From: Parvibaculum sp.
GTDB taxonomy: Bacteria; Pseudomonadota; Alphaproteobacteria; Parvibaculales; Parvibaculaceae
Length of the DNA stretch: 36,568 nucleotides
Assembly (NCBI GenBank): GCA_030649335.1
Contig: JAUSLL010000055.1
Coordinates: 1 to 36,568, forward strand
Direction: 5' to 3'
Part shown: in pieces, positions 13,738 to 21,836 of the stretch
How positions within the stretch are numbered: position 1 is the stretch's first letter
Layout: each line of letters starts with the position of its first letter
Position numbers and translations under genes: made by a program
The notes under the pieces: model-generated
Seen by the model: the letters and a program-made list of their open reading frames with translations, nothing else
Databases searched by the model: none
What the model was told of the DNA's origin: nothing

Positions 13738-14853
13738 TTAGTTGACGCCGCCGCGAAGGCCGCTGTTATCGACGTCTGTGTAGTAGCCATAAGGTGTGTT
13801 GTCGGCTTTGACAGTGCGGGCGGGAGCTGTACGCGCCGGCTGTGTCTGCTGAGCGGGAGCAGAGTAGCTCTCGCGGGCCGGTGCATAGTTGTTGTTCGAG
13901 GTGGCCGAGGGGTTGGACTGACGGTATTCGATCTTGCCCATCGGGTCGGCTTTGCCGGCGATGCGTGAGCCGCAATCGGTCGGGTTCACGTGGTAGAGCG
14001 GCACGAGCATCTTGAGCACGGCGCGTTCGAGAACCGAGCGAACGGCGAGCTGGAGGGGTTCCTGCGCGCTGGTGCCGGCACCGATCTGGAAGAGGTTACC
14101 GCCGAGGAAGTCGAACACACCGGCGCTGACTTCATGGCCGACGATCTGCTTCTGATAGGAAACGAAATCGACAACTTCGAGCGTGCGGCTGTTCACGAGA
14201 CGCAGGTCAAGGCCGATGTTCATGACGTAGATTTTGCCACCGGCGGCGACGCCCCAACCCTGAGCGGCGGAGCTTGAAACCGAGCCATCAATGCCGCCCG
14301 AGCGGATGTTGAAGTTCAGTTCCGTGATGCCGCCGACGAGATAGTAGTCGCTGCCGCGGATTTCGCCGGCGAAGATTTTGCGATAGTCGCCGGCGCCTTC
14401 GCCGTCTTCATTGTTGCCGGAGGACTGACCGTCGCCGATCAGCTTGTTGTTGGTGTATTTGAGTTCGAGTTCGGTGATCGCTGTGTCGTAGCGTTCAACC
14501 ATCGGCACACCGGCCTTGCCGAGTGCGGACATGGCCATCAGCGATGCGCCCTGTGTGATCTTGCGGCCCGAACCGTCGGCTTCTTCTTTGCCCGTGTAGT
14601 CGCGGATGTTGCCAACCGCGATGCGCATTGTCTGGGCATTGGCGTTGACATGCGAAGCGACGCAGCGAAGCGCGCTGGAATAGGGTGTTTCGTTGTTGAT
14701 GACGGGGGCGTTGCCCATTGGCGATGCGTAGCGGCCATCTGATCCGGCGCTTGTGCTCATGCAGCCCGTCAAAGCGAATGCCACAGAAAGGGCACCGAGC
14801 GTTTTTGCCGGAAGTGCCTTATGAGCCAAAATCGTCTTTGCAATGTTAAACAC
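13738..14853 (-). CDS. CsgG/HfaB-like outer-membrane secretion lipoprotein
   Basis: About 371 residues. The signal peptide ends in lipobox LTGC (C31). The CsgG domain follows: MRIAVGNIRDYTGK, a KYTNNKLIGD segment, DYYLVGGITELNFNI, a long Gly/Ser/Ala stretch, then LDLRLVNSRTLEVVDFVSYQKQIVGHEVSAGVF and LAVRSVLERAVLKML. Family members form oligomeric outer-membrane pores that export curli subunits (CsgG) or anchor the holdfast (HfaB). The C-terminal 70 residues are Gln/Pro/Ala/Tyr-rich and probably disordered. GTG at 14853 follows a perfect AGGAGA; the ATG at 14874 would add MATRRRP in front and lacks such a site. No csgA, csgE or csgF homologue is seen nearby. Confidence 0.87.
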   Translation of the reverse strand: MFNIAKTILAHKALPAKTLGALSVAFALTGCMSTSAGSDGRYASPMGNAPVINNETPYSSALRCVASHVNANAQTMRIAVGNIRDYTGKEEADGSGRKITQGASLMAMSALGKAGVPMVERYDTAITELELKYTNNKLIGDGQSSGNNEDGEGAGDYRKIFAGEIRGSDYYLVGGITELNFNIRSGGIDGSVSSSAAQGWGVAAGGKIYVMNIGLDLRLVNSRTLEVVDFVSYQKQIVGHEVSAGVFDFLGGNLFQIGAGTSAQEPLQLAVRSVLERAVLKMLVPLYHVNPTDCGSRIAGKADPMGKIEYRQSNPSATSNNNYAPARESYSAPAQQTQPARTAPARTVKADNTPYGYYTDVDNSGLRGGVN

Positions 14854-15217
14854 GGGCCGTCTCCTGGTTGCCATTTATCGTCTGGTGGCTCCGGCGATCA
14901 TTTTGATCTGTCTCAGGGCCGTGACGATGTAGTCAGGACGAAGATTGCAACCCGTGTGCCAGTGTTTAAGTACCGTTAACCTTTGACCGGAATGGCGGAC
15001 TTCTGCGGACTTTTGACGTCCTTGTGCCTCACTGTGCCAATTCCGGGCCAGTTCCGGCACACGGGATACTCCTGATTCCCTGTGCCGGATCGGAACAATG
15101 GGGTTATTCCGGCTGGAACTGTCCGTTCGGGAGACAATTCCGGGATACCTTGCGGCCAAGTCCGACGCAGGCGACACTCGCGCTCTGCATTTACCCTCAC
15201 AAAAATGGGATAAACCC
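14854..15217. promoter_or_regulatory. Divergent promoter region with TTCCGG repeats
   Basis: About 360 nt between the CsgG-like gene and the isomerase operon. TTCCGG occurs at 15041, 15052, 15107 and 15138. The 10-mer CAATTCCGGG is exact at 15038 and 15135, and GTGCC/GGCAC arms enclose the first pair. These look like possible binding sites for one regulator. No protein-coding gene is visible; the frame open from 15098 is only an upstream extension of the isomerase gene. Confidence 0.4.
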
Positions 15218-15820
15218 TTGGCTACCCTTGAATTCTTCTTTGATTGCTCGAGCCCCTGGACCTATCTCGCCTTTGCCCGCGTCGAAGCAGTGGCGGCGCG
15301 GACAGGCGCGACGATAGTTTGGCGGCCGATTTTGGTCGGCGGCATCTTCAATTCGGTCAATGACACGGTTTATGAGGCGCGTGCCAACCCGCATCCGGTC
15401 AAAGGCCGTTATTACATCAAGGATCTGCGCGATTGGGCGAAGTTCTGCGGCATCGAAATCGGCCAGCCGCCGGTTTTTCCGGTGAATTCGGTTAACGCTA
15501 TGCGCGCGGCCATTGTCGCGGGCGCCGAAGGTAAGCTGCCCGTTTTTGCCTGGGCCACGTTCCGCACCTATTGGGGCGAGTTGAAAGACATCAGCCAGCC
15601 TGACGTGCTGGCCGGTATTTGTGCCGAAGTTGGTCTCGATTGGGCGCATATTTCCAAACGCATCAAGGATGATGACATCAAGGCGCAGCTCCGCGCCAAT
15701 ACAGATGAAGTGATCGCCCGAGGTGGCTTCGGCTCGCCGACGATGTTCGTCAATAAGACCGACATGTATTTTGGCAATGATCGCCTGCCGCTTGTGGAGG
15801 CGGCGCTGTCTCATGGTTAA
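15218..15820 (+). CDS. 2-hydroxychromene-2-carboxylate isomerase-like protein (DsbA-fold)
   Basis: About 200 residues of the HCCA isomerase/GST-kappa family, glutathione-dependent enzymes with a thioredoxin-like fold. The N-terminal LEFFFDCSSPWTYLA is the family's hallmark, with the active-site Ser before Pro at S12. A GGIFNSVND segment follows strand 2, and GGFGSPTMFVN near 170 supplies the cis-Pro loop. TTG at 15218 is chosen as start: it gives the family's typical N-terminus and has GGGAT 7 nt upstream, whereas codons further upstream are not homologous. The substrate is unknown, as naphthalene genes are absent. It overlaps the rhomboid gene by 8 bp, suggesting translational coupling. Confidence 0.9.
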   Translation: MATLEFFFDCSSPWTYLAFARVEAVAARTGATIVWRPILVGGIFNSVNDTVYEARANPHPVKGRYYIKDLRDWAKFCGIEIGQPPVFPVNSVNAMRAAIVAGAEGKLPVFAWATFRTYWGELKDISQPDVLAGICAEVGLDWAHISKRIKDDDIKAQLRANTDEVIARGGFGSPTMFVNKTDMYFGNDRLPLVEAALSHG

Positions 15821-16619
15821 TTCAGAAGTGCCCGAGTTATCGGCCAAGCAACCGCCTGCGTTCAATGCGCCTTTCGTGGTAATTTTTCTGATCGGTGCGT
15901 TGATTGCCGGCTTTGTTGCCTTTGATTGGGCGAGCATGGCGCAGCAGGAACAGTTGTTTCTCTACTTCTCGCTGGTGCCCGCCCGCTTCATTGAGCCCGT
16001 TGGTCTGCCTGCGATGTTCTTTCCCGGCGGCGTTGCGGGCGACCTGATGACGCTTATTACCTATACATTCATGCACGGCAGTTGGACGCATGTGATCCTG
16101 AACTCTCTCTGGCTGCTTGCCTTCGGTAGTCCCATTGCGAAGCGCATCGGTAGTTTGCGCTTTGTCCTGTTCTATTTTTTCTGCGGCATCGTCGGCGGCT
16201 TACTGCACGTGGCGCTCAACGGCGGCTCGATGGTGCCGGTGATCGGTGCGTCGGGCGCGATCTCCGGTTTGATGGGGGGCGCGGCACGGTTTGTATTTCT
16301 TGCGGGCGGGCCGCTCGGCGGGCTCACAGGGCAGGCAGGGCCAAGTTCTGCGCCGCGCGCGCAGGCGGGTATCGTCCAGGCGCTTAGTGACCGCCGTGTG
16401 CAGATCTTTGTTGCTGTCTGGATCGGCTGCAACTTCATTTTCGGCATAGCGGGCGTTACGCCCGATAGTGCAACCGCCAATATCGCATGGGTTGCGCATC
16501 TGGGCGGATTTCTCGCCGGCTTGTTCTTCTTTGGCTTTTTTGACCCTTACCGGTCATCGCAATCGGGTGGACCGGGCAATGTCGGTTACGGCGAGTGGAG
16601 CGGACGAGATAAGGTTTGA
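15813..16619 (+). CDS. Rhomboid family intramembrane serine protease
   Basis: 268 residues with about six membrane helices. The catalytic Ser is S148 in GASGAISGLMG and the catalytic His is H229 in VAHLGGFLAG. HVILN (H93, N97) supplies the conserved oxyanion-side residues of helix 2. Rhomboids cleave single-pass membrane proteins within the bilayer. A Gly/Pro/Ala-rich loop (about 164-187) between helices is longer than usual, and the C-terminus is a short Gly/Ser-rich tail. Start ATG overlaps the previous stop by 8 bp. A 46-residue single-span protein is encoded just downstream. Confidence 0.93.
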   Translation: MVNSEVPELSAKQPPAFNAPFVVIFLIGALIAGFVAFDWASMAQQEQLFLYFSLVPARFIEPVGLPAMFFPGGVAGDLMTLITYTFMHGSWTHVILNSLWLLAFGSPIAKRIGSLRFVLFYFFCGIVGGLLHVALNGGSMVPVIGASGAISGLMGGAARFVFLAGGPLGGLTGQAGPSSAPRAQAGIVQALSDRRVQIFVAVWIGCNFIFGIAGVTPDSATANIAWVAHLGGFLAGLFFFGFFDPYRSSQSGGPGNVGYGEWSGRDKV

Positions 16620-16669
16620 TATCGAGGTATTGAATTTGCTTTGGTCATCTCCACATGAAAGTTGTGAAA

Positions 16670-16810
16670 ATGGCAAATCAACGGGAGAAGTACCCTGAGG
16701 AGAGGGGCGAGCCCGGCGACCGCGAAAAGCGAATGCGCTGGCTCGACCGCATTTCCGATGCGTTTACATTTCTCTGGGTTGCTATCGCGGTTTTTTTTGG
16801 GATGTGGTGA
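16670..16810 (+). CDS. Small single-span membrane protein (46 residues)
   Basis: The ATG at 16670 opens a 46-codon frame: a highly charged N-terminus (KYPEERGEPGDREKRMRW) followed by one hydrophobic C-terminal helix (FTFLWVAIAVFFGMW). An in-frame ATG at 16655 would add MKVVK. The ribosome binding site is weak for both. It lies 50 nt after the rhomboid stop and 25 nt before the DUF4389 gene, in the same direction. The charged-then-hydrophobic design ending at the stop is typical of real small membrane proteins. Tail-anchored topology is inferred. Function unknown. Confidence 0.6.
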   Translation: MANQREKYPEERGEPGDREKRMRWLDRISDAFTFLWVAIAVFFGMW

Positions 16811-16835
16811 CAATTTCTGGAAGAGGACAGTTGAG

Positions 16836-17138
16836 ATGAGCGACACGTCATCTGGGTCAGTTGAGCCGGAAATCGAAGTGAGCAAAAGCGAGCCGCTGTG
16901 GTTGCGTTTCGTCTATATGATCGGTTTCGGCATTCTCGCGCATATCGCTTTTTCGTTGGCGCTGTTTCTCGGTGTTGTGCAAATCGTGCTGATGCTGTCG
17001 CGCAAGGAACTGAACGAGGAATTGCTCGGCTTCAGCCGCAACCTCATCGCCTTTGTCGGTGAATGTCTCAGCTACATCGTCTTCGCGCGCGATGAGAAAC
17101 CCTTTCCGCTGGCGAAGTTCCCGAACGTCGCGGATTAA
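16836..17138 (+). CDS. DUF4389 domain membrane protein
   Basis: A 100-residue protein. An acidic/Ser-rich N-terminus is followed by LWLRFVYMIGFGILAHIAFSLALFLGVVQIVLML, two closely packed membrane helices. The DUF4389 C-terminal pattern then appears: NRNLIAF-like spacing, LSYIVFARDEKPFPLAKFP, including the PFP motif. Function of the family is unknown. ATG at 16836 has AGAGGA upstream; upstream in-frame codons overlap the small membrane ORF in another frame. Its stop overlaps the convergent TetR gene by 4 bp. Confidence 0.85.
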   Translation: MSDTSSGSVEPEIEVSKSEPLWLRFVYMIGFGILAHIAFSLALFLGVVQIVLMLSRKELNEELLGFSRNLIAFVGECLSYIVFARDEKPFPLAKFPNVAD

Positions 17139-17833
17139 TTGCGGTTGTAATAGGCGTCGAATTTGGCGTGACCCTTCGGCGTCATAAAGCCGTAGATGAC
17201 GGCGCGCGTGGCCACGAAGAAACGCGACTGCGCGGCGTCGGCGCTGGCGTGAAAACCCGCAAGCTCCAGACTGCATAACCCGTGAACGACAGCCCAGAAT
17301 GAATCGGCGATCATGATCGGCTCGATGTCATTGCGGAAACTGCCTTCGGCGACGCATGCCTCCACCGCATCAAAAAGGTATTTGTAAGACGCGTGACCGG
17401 AAATGCCGCGCGCGGGCAGAACCGTGCCGCCCTCTTCAGCATGTCGCGCCGCTTCGCTCACCGGCATCGTGGCGCTGATCATCAGCGCGTAATAGGACGG
17501 GTTTTCGAGCGCGAATGTGTGATAGGCGCGGCCGAGGTCGGCGAGCCAGAGCAGCGGCTCTGCGTTGCGCGGCACAGCCCGCTGGGCGTCACCCAATCTG
17601 TCGAAGGCCTCGTCAAAGAGCGCCGTAATCAGTCCTTCTTTGGCTCCGAAGGCCGTATAGACCGCCATGGTCGATGTGCCGACTTTGGCCGCGAGCTTGC
17701 GCAATGAAATGGCGTCCGGCCCGCCGCGCAGCAGCATTTCGCTGGCGGCATCCAGAAGGGCGGCGCGCTGCGCATTGCGGCGCAATTCGGCGCGGCTGTT
17801 CAAATTTGTATCGTCGATGCTCATGGCACTCAT
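17135..17833 (-). CDS. TetR/AcrR family regulator, divergent from carotenoid oxygenase
   Basis: 232 residues. The N-terminal HTH reads LLDAASEMLLRGGPDAISLRKLAAKVGTSTMAVYTAFGAKEGLITALFDEAF (about 26-77), the usual TetR helix 1-4 pattern. The rest is an all-helical ligand-binding domain that resembles TetR_C_33/WHG-type folds (LADLGRAYHTFALENPSYYALMI). ATG at 17833 follows AAAAGGTG; an ATG nine bases further in is also possible. Its start is 93 nt from the carotenoid oxygenase start, with a perfect 17-bp palindrome between them, so it probably represses that gene and responds to its substrate or product. Confidence 0.92.
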   Translation of the reverse strand: MSAMSIDDTNLNSRAELRRNAQRAALLDAASEMLLRGGPDAISLRKLAAKVGTSTMAVYTAFGAKEGLITALFDEAFDRLGDAQRAVPRNAEPLLWLADLGRAYHTFALENPSYYALMISATMPVSEAARHAEEGGTVLPARGISGHASYKYLFDAVEACVAEGSFRNDIEPIMIADSFWAVVHGLCSLELAGFHASADAAQSRFFVATRAVIYGFMTPKGHAKFDAYYNRN

Positions 17834-17859
17834 TTTACACCTTTTGCGCCGGGGAGGGC

Positions 17860-17898
17860 TTGTCTTGCCGTCGCAGGCTATCTATAACAGTGTTATAG
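17860..17898 (+). promoter_or_regulatory. Sigma70-type promoter with TetR-type operator
   Basis: TTGTCT (17860-17865), a 17-nt spacer and TATAAC (17883-17888) make a good promoter toward the carotenoid oxygenase. The perfect palindrome CTATAACA-G-TGTTATAG (17882-17898) covers the -10 box, so a bound regulator would block transcription. AGGAG at 17915-17919 is the downstream ribosome binding site. Confidence 0.75.
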
Positions 17899-17926
17899 TT
17901 CCATGTTGATGGTCAGGAGCCCCCTC

Positions 17927-19357
17927 ATGTCAAAGCCCTTTCCCCAAGACTCCATGTTGCAGGAAAATTTCGCGCCCGTGATGGCCGAATGTGTTGCGCC
18001 CGACCTTGTGGTCGTTGAAGGCGAGATTCCCAAAGACCTCGCGGGCACACTTTATCGCAACGGGCCGAACCCGATGTTTCCGCCGCTCGCCAACAAGCAT
18101 CACTGGTTTCTCGGTGAAGGCATGATCCACGCCCTGCAGGTCGAAGACGGTCGTGTCTCCTATCGCAACCGTTGGGTGCAGACTGAGCAATATAATGCGC
18201 AGCGCAAAGCGGGTCGGCGGTTGATCGATACGGCCTTTGGTGGTCAGGGACTGCCGGAAGCTGAAGGCGTTAAGCGCAATGTCGCGAACACCAACATTGT
18301 TTTTCACGGCGGCAAGTTGCTGGCGCTTGACGAAGGCAACCAGCCTGTTGCGCTCGATGCCAACACGCTCGACACGAAAGGCTCATGGGATTTCGGAGGC
18401 AAATATCAGGGACCGATGACAGCGCATCCGAAGTTCGACCCGAAGACGGGCGAGATGATGTTCTTCGGCTATATGGCGGCAGGTCCCGGCTCACCGGACA
18501 TCTCCTACACCGTCGTCAACGCGGCGGGTGAAGTGACACGTGCCGACATGTTCAAGGCACCTTATGCCAGCATGGTGCATGACTTTATCACCACCGATGA
18601 GCATGTGATCTTTCCGATCTTTCCGGCGACCATCGACGTCGAGCGCATCATGAAGGGCGGGCCGACGATTGCGTGGGATCCGGATGCGGGCAGCCGCATC
18701 GGCATCATGGCGCGCGATGCAGGTGTTGGGACTATCCGTTGGTTCACAGGCGATCCCTGTTACGTCTATCACCCGATGAATGCCTATACTTCGCACGAAG
18801 GTGGGCGCACGCGCATTATCGCGGATGTGATGAAATATAATCGCGTGCCGCTGTTCCCCAATACCGACGGCACCAAGGCGAGCAGCAATCTTGCCGATGA
18901 AACATCAATGCTGGTGCGCTGGACCTTTGATCTCGACAGCAATACGGACACCTATACCGAAGAAGCGCTCAATGACCTCGGCGGAGATTTTCCGCGTCTT
19001 GATGAGCGATACACCGGCCTCGACTATCGCCACGGTTATTATGCAGCCCTTACCGGCGAACCGGCGCGTGGCAAGCCGTTCGACACGCTGGTCCATGCCG
19101 ACATGAAAACCGGTAAGCGCACGGAATATCGCCCCGGCCCCGGTAAGTTTGTTATGGAGCCGGTGTTTGTTCCGCGCAAGGAGAGTGCGATTGAGGGTGA
19201 TGGTTGGCTCGTGTCGCTGCTCTATGATCAGTCGCGTAATCTCAGCGACTTCATTGTGATGGACACGGATGATATATCTAAAGGTCCGGTAGCACGCGCT
19301 GAGCTGCCGACGCGTGTGCCATTTGGTTTCCACGGAAACTGGCGGAACGCCGGTTAG
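17927..19357 (+). CDS. Carotenoid oxygenase family protein (RPE65/lignostilbene dioxygenase type)
   Basis: 476 residues forming a seven-bladed propeller that uses a His4-bound Fe(II) and O2 to cleave a C=C bond. All four iron ligands are visible: H167 (MTAHPKF), H218 (MVHDF), H282 (YVYHPMNAY) and H469 (GFHGNW). The N-terminal LAGTLYRNGPNP block and the GEGMIHAL segment are typical. Substrates in the family include carotenoids, apocarotenals and stilbenes, and no carotenoid genes are near, so an aromatic or stilbene-like substrate is equally possible. ATG at 17927 is chosen for AGGAG at the right distance. It is divergent from a TetR gene, and an operator overlaps its promoter. Confidence 0.94.
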   Translation: MSKPFPQDSMLQENFAPVMAECVAPDLVVVEGEIPKDLAGTLYRNGPNPMFPPLANKHHWFLGEGMIHALQVEDGRVSYRNRWVQTEQYNAQRKAGRRLIDTAFGGQGLPEAEGVKRNVANTNIVFHGGKLLALDEGNQPVALDANTLDTKGSWDFGGKYQGPMTAHPKFDPKTGEMMFFGYMAAGPGSPDISYTVVNAAGEVTRADMFKAPYASMVHDFITTDEHVIFPIFPATIDVERIMKGGPTIAWDPDAGSRIGIMARDAGVGTIRWFTGDPCYVYHPMNAYTSHEGGRTRIIADVMKYNRVPLFPNTDGTKASSNLADETSMLVRWTFDLDSNTDTYTEEALNDLGGDFPRLDERYTGLDYRHGYYAALTGEPARGKPFDTLVHADMKTGKRTEYRPGPGKFVMEPVFVPRKESAIEGDGWLVSLLYDQSRNLSDFIVMDTDDISKGPVARAELPTRVPFGFHGNWRNAG

Positions 19358-19923
19358 AACATAGGTTCTTCGTAAACCGGTTCTCCATCGATGCGGATAC
19401 CTTTGATGGCTGCTTCGCCGCTTGTCGACAAAGCCACATCCACCGAAAGCGCGCGCTTGTTGCGTTCCTCTTCAAGCGCGCGGCCTTCGCCTTCCGGCAC
19501 GTAATAGCGTTCGATGCCGTAATTGATGTTGGCGACATTGCGCGTTTCGTCGAGATAGTCGATGCGACCGCGGATGATCTTGTTGCCGAGCGCAGGCACG
19601 ACGGTCGCGTGGAATGCGGCCACAGCGCGCCATGTGTCTTGGGTGGGTGTCAGTTCTACATAGACGGTGTCGCCGTTCTGCCACTTCATGTCGCCGTTGA
19701 TTTCAGTGAAGGACAGGCTGCTGATAGCGTAGCTCAGGATCACATAGTCGCCGCGAAACAAGTCGCGCGGATCTACAGGTTCGCTTTGTAGCGTTACCAC
19801 ATCAGGCGAGCGCAGGATCATGACGCGGCCTGCGACCATCCAGATGAGGATCAATGTCTGGATGATGACCAGCACAAGCACGGTTGAACCAAAGCGGCCA
19901 AAGCGGGTGAGGAGCGCGTTCAC
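19354..19923 (-). CDS. GDYXXLXY domain membrane protein
   Basis: 189 residues. One N-terminal membrane helix (about 14-35, STVLVLVIIQTLILIWMVAG) is followed by the family motif GDYVILSY (58-65) and a beta-rich domain. Its usual partner is DUF2157, and the two genes here overlap as GTGA (4 bp), so translation is coupled. Translation starts at GTG. The C-terminus overlaps the convergent carotenoid oxygenase stop by 4 bp. The pair's biochemical role is unknown; an inner-membrane complex is likely. Confidence 0.9.
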   Translation of the reverse strand: MNALLTRFGRFGSTVLVLVIIQTLILIWMVAGRVMILRSPDVVTLQSEPVDPRDLFRGDYVILSYAISSLSFTEINGDMKWQNGDTVYVELTPTQDTWRAVAAFHATVVPALGNKIIRGRIDYLDETRNVANINYGIERYYVPEGEGRALEEERNKRALSVDVALSTSGEAAIKGIRIDGEPVYEEPMF

Positions 19924-21200
19924 TTCGGCTCTCCTTCATTGACGGAGGCGACAAGGCGGCGGCGGATGCGCGGCAGGATAAGGCTGCCCGCGATGAGGAT
20001 GATGCCGCCGAGGGCGAAGAAGGTCGCCGTGTCGAGCAAGGTGCCGAGCGTCTGAAAATAGAGATAGAGACATTCGCCGGTGAAGGCGATGAGACCGGCA
20101 TTGAGCGCGATGCGGTGGTGCCGGTTAGTGCCATAGGCGACAAGCCAGATGGTGAGCGCCATGAACAGGGCCGCATAAATGAGCATTGTCGCGTTGCCGT
20201 GTTCGGCTATGAGCGGATAGAGCACGACGCCGAGACCGGCGGCCACCAGACCCACGTAGTCACGTAGCGAAAGTCTCGCCGCCGACACTTCTGCAAAGGC
20301 GAGCGCACCGACGCCTGCCATGCCGATGAGCGCGAGCGCAGTCCATTTGAAACCCGCATGGCTGTCGCCTGTATGGACTTGTAATGTCCAGATGAGGCCG
20401 AAGGTGATGATCATGCCATAGGTTTCAAGGATGCTGCCAAAGCGCAGTGACGAGGCCGAAATGCGAAGCCCCGCAATCCACAAGAGCAGGGAAGCGAGCG
20501 CATAGAGTGCCGTGAGGTCGCCTTGGCCGCAGCCGATGAGGTCGATCAGACGGTCGGCACTTGCGACAAGCCAGATGCAGAGAGTGATAAGCGACAGATG
20601 CAGCCCCGCGCGCCAGCTCAACTGCACAGTGAGCCACGTCGCCGCCACCCAAGGCAGAAGAAAAGCCCAGTGCACGGCGCTTTCGTTTTGCACCGCCCAT
20701 GTGGACCAGAGCGTGGTGAGAAGAAATGAAATTGCGAGAGCGGAACGCGAGGGCAGACCCCATGCGGCTGCGAGTGCAACAAGACTCCAGAGCAGCAGCC
20801 ATGTCGGAGTGCCCGCATCTACATGATAGATCTGCGCGATCAGCATGATATTCGCGCCGAAGAGGGCGAGCCCCGCGATAACGCCTGCCTCGGCATAAGC
20901 GGAGTGTCCGCGCCGTTCGGCGAAGAAGGCCGCGCCCCACGCAGTCCACAAGGACCCGAAGAGCATCAGCAGGCGGATGGACTTTGGCATCTCCGCCCAG
21001 TTGGCAGCGACGAAACTCATGGCGGCAAAACCGAAGAGGACGGCGCCCATGATCGCTAGCACCTGTGGGACGTGTCGCGCGCCGGCGCCGGTGTCCATTT
21101 CGCTCAGGATGTTTTGGGCGTGGGCAGGCGTTACCCAGCCGCGTTCGATCCAGCGCTCGAGATCGCGTTTCAGTCGTTCAAGATAGATGCGTTGCCACAT
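19920..21200 (-). CDS. DUF2157 multi-span membrane protein
   Basis: 426 residues. The cytoplasmic N-terminal DUF2157 region (RDLERWIERGWVTPAHAQNILSEMD, about 14-40) precedes roughly ten to twelve membrane helices from about 45 to 410 and a short basic tail. Length and layout are normal for the family. It is the first gene of a two-gene unit with the GDYXXLXY protein. The ribosome site upstream of the ATG is weak. The 196-nt spacer to the divergent CBS gene shows no clear operator. Confidence 0.9.
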   Translation of the reverse strand: MWQRIYLERLKRDLERWIERGWVTPAHAQNILSEMDTGAGARHVPQVLAIMGAVLFGFAAMSFVAANWAEMPKSIRLLMLFGSLWTAWGAAFFAERRGHSAYAEAGVIAGLALFGANIMLIAQIYHVDAGTPTWLLLWSLVALAAAWGLPSRSALAISFLLTTLWSTWAVQNESAVHWAFLLPWVAATWLTVQLSWRAGLHLSLITLCIWLVASADRLIDLIGCGQGDLTALYALASLLLWIAGLRISASSLRFGSILETYGMIITFGLIWTLQVHTGDSHAGFKWTALALIGMAGVGALAFAEVSAARLSLRDYVGLVAAGLGVVLYPLIAEHGNATMLIYAALFMALTIWLVAYGTNRHHRIALNAGLIAFTGECLYLYFQTLGTLLDTATFFALGGIILIAGSLILPRIRRRLVASVNEGEPK

Positions 21201-21396
21201 GAAGCCGCCGAATCGCTGGAGAACGGGTCAAAGGATGATAGCGCGGCGCAGGCGTTCCGCGGAAATTCATGGTTTACGTAGCGTCTCCCTTGCGCCCTGC
21301 GTCGCAATGTCGCAACATGGGGCTCAAGGTGGGCCGGTCACAACACCATAGGGCCAGAGACGGGGCCCGGGGGCGCACCAACTCGGGAGAGATGCC

Positions 21397-21825
21397 ATGA
21401 ATGTTGCCACGATCCTCAAAGCCAAGGGTTCGGAAGTCGAAACTGTCGGCCCGGATATGACGCTGGCCGAAGCCGCGCGCCTTCTGACCGTCAAACGTAT
21501 CGGCGCTGTGCTGGTCATGGAAGGTATGCATCTGCTCGGCATTCTGTCTGAACGCGACCTCGTGAAAACCATTGGCGTGTCCGGCGCTGATGCGCTCGAC
21601 CGTCGTGTGCGCGAAATCATGACTTCGCGGATCGTTACGTGCGGTCTCAACGACAGTGTGGACGAACTGATGGACATGATGACCGAAGGTCGGTTCCGTC
21701 ATTTGCCGGTCGTCGAGAATGACCGGCTTGTCGGGATTATTTCCATCGGCGACGTCGTGAAGCACCGTATCGCTGAAACCGTCATGGAAACGGAAGCTCT
21801 GCGGCTCTATATCGCCAATAGCTGA
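21397..21825 (+). CDS. Two-CBS-domain protein
   Basis: 142 residues made almost entirely of a CBS pair. CBS1 is about 10-65 (TVGPDMTLAEAARLLTVKRIGAVLVMEGMHLLGILSERDLVK) and CBS2 about 73-130 (MTSRIVTCGLNDSVDELMDMMTEGRFRHLPVVENDRLVGIISIGDVVK). Such stand-alone Bateman modules bind adenine nucleotides and sense energy or redox state. GGGAGAG precedes the ATG. It converges on the patatin gene with 11 nt between stops. I recall the same pairing (CBS, patatin, hisI, folE) in other alphaproteobacteria, so the block is probably old. Confidence 0.93.
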   Translation: MNVATILKAKGSEVETVGPDMTLAEAARLLTVKRIGAVLVMEGMHLLGILSERDLVKTIGVSGADALDRRVREIMTSRIVTCGLNDSVDELMDMMTEGRFRHLPVVENDRLVGIISIGDVVKHRIAETVMETEALRLYIANS

Positions 21826-21836
21826 CGGTATAAGGT

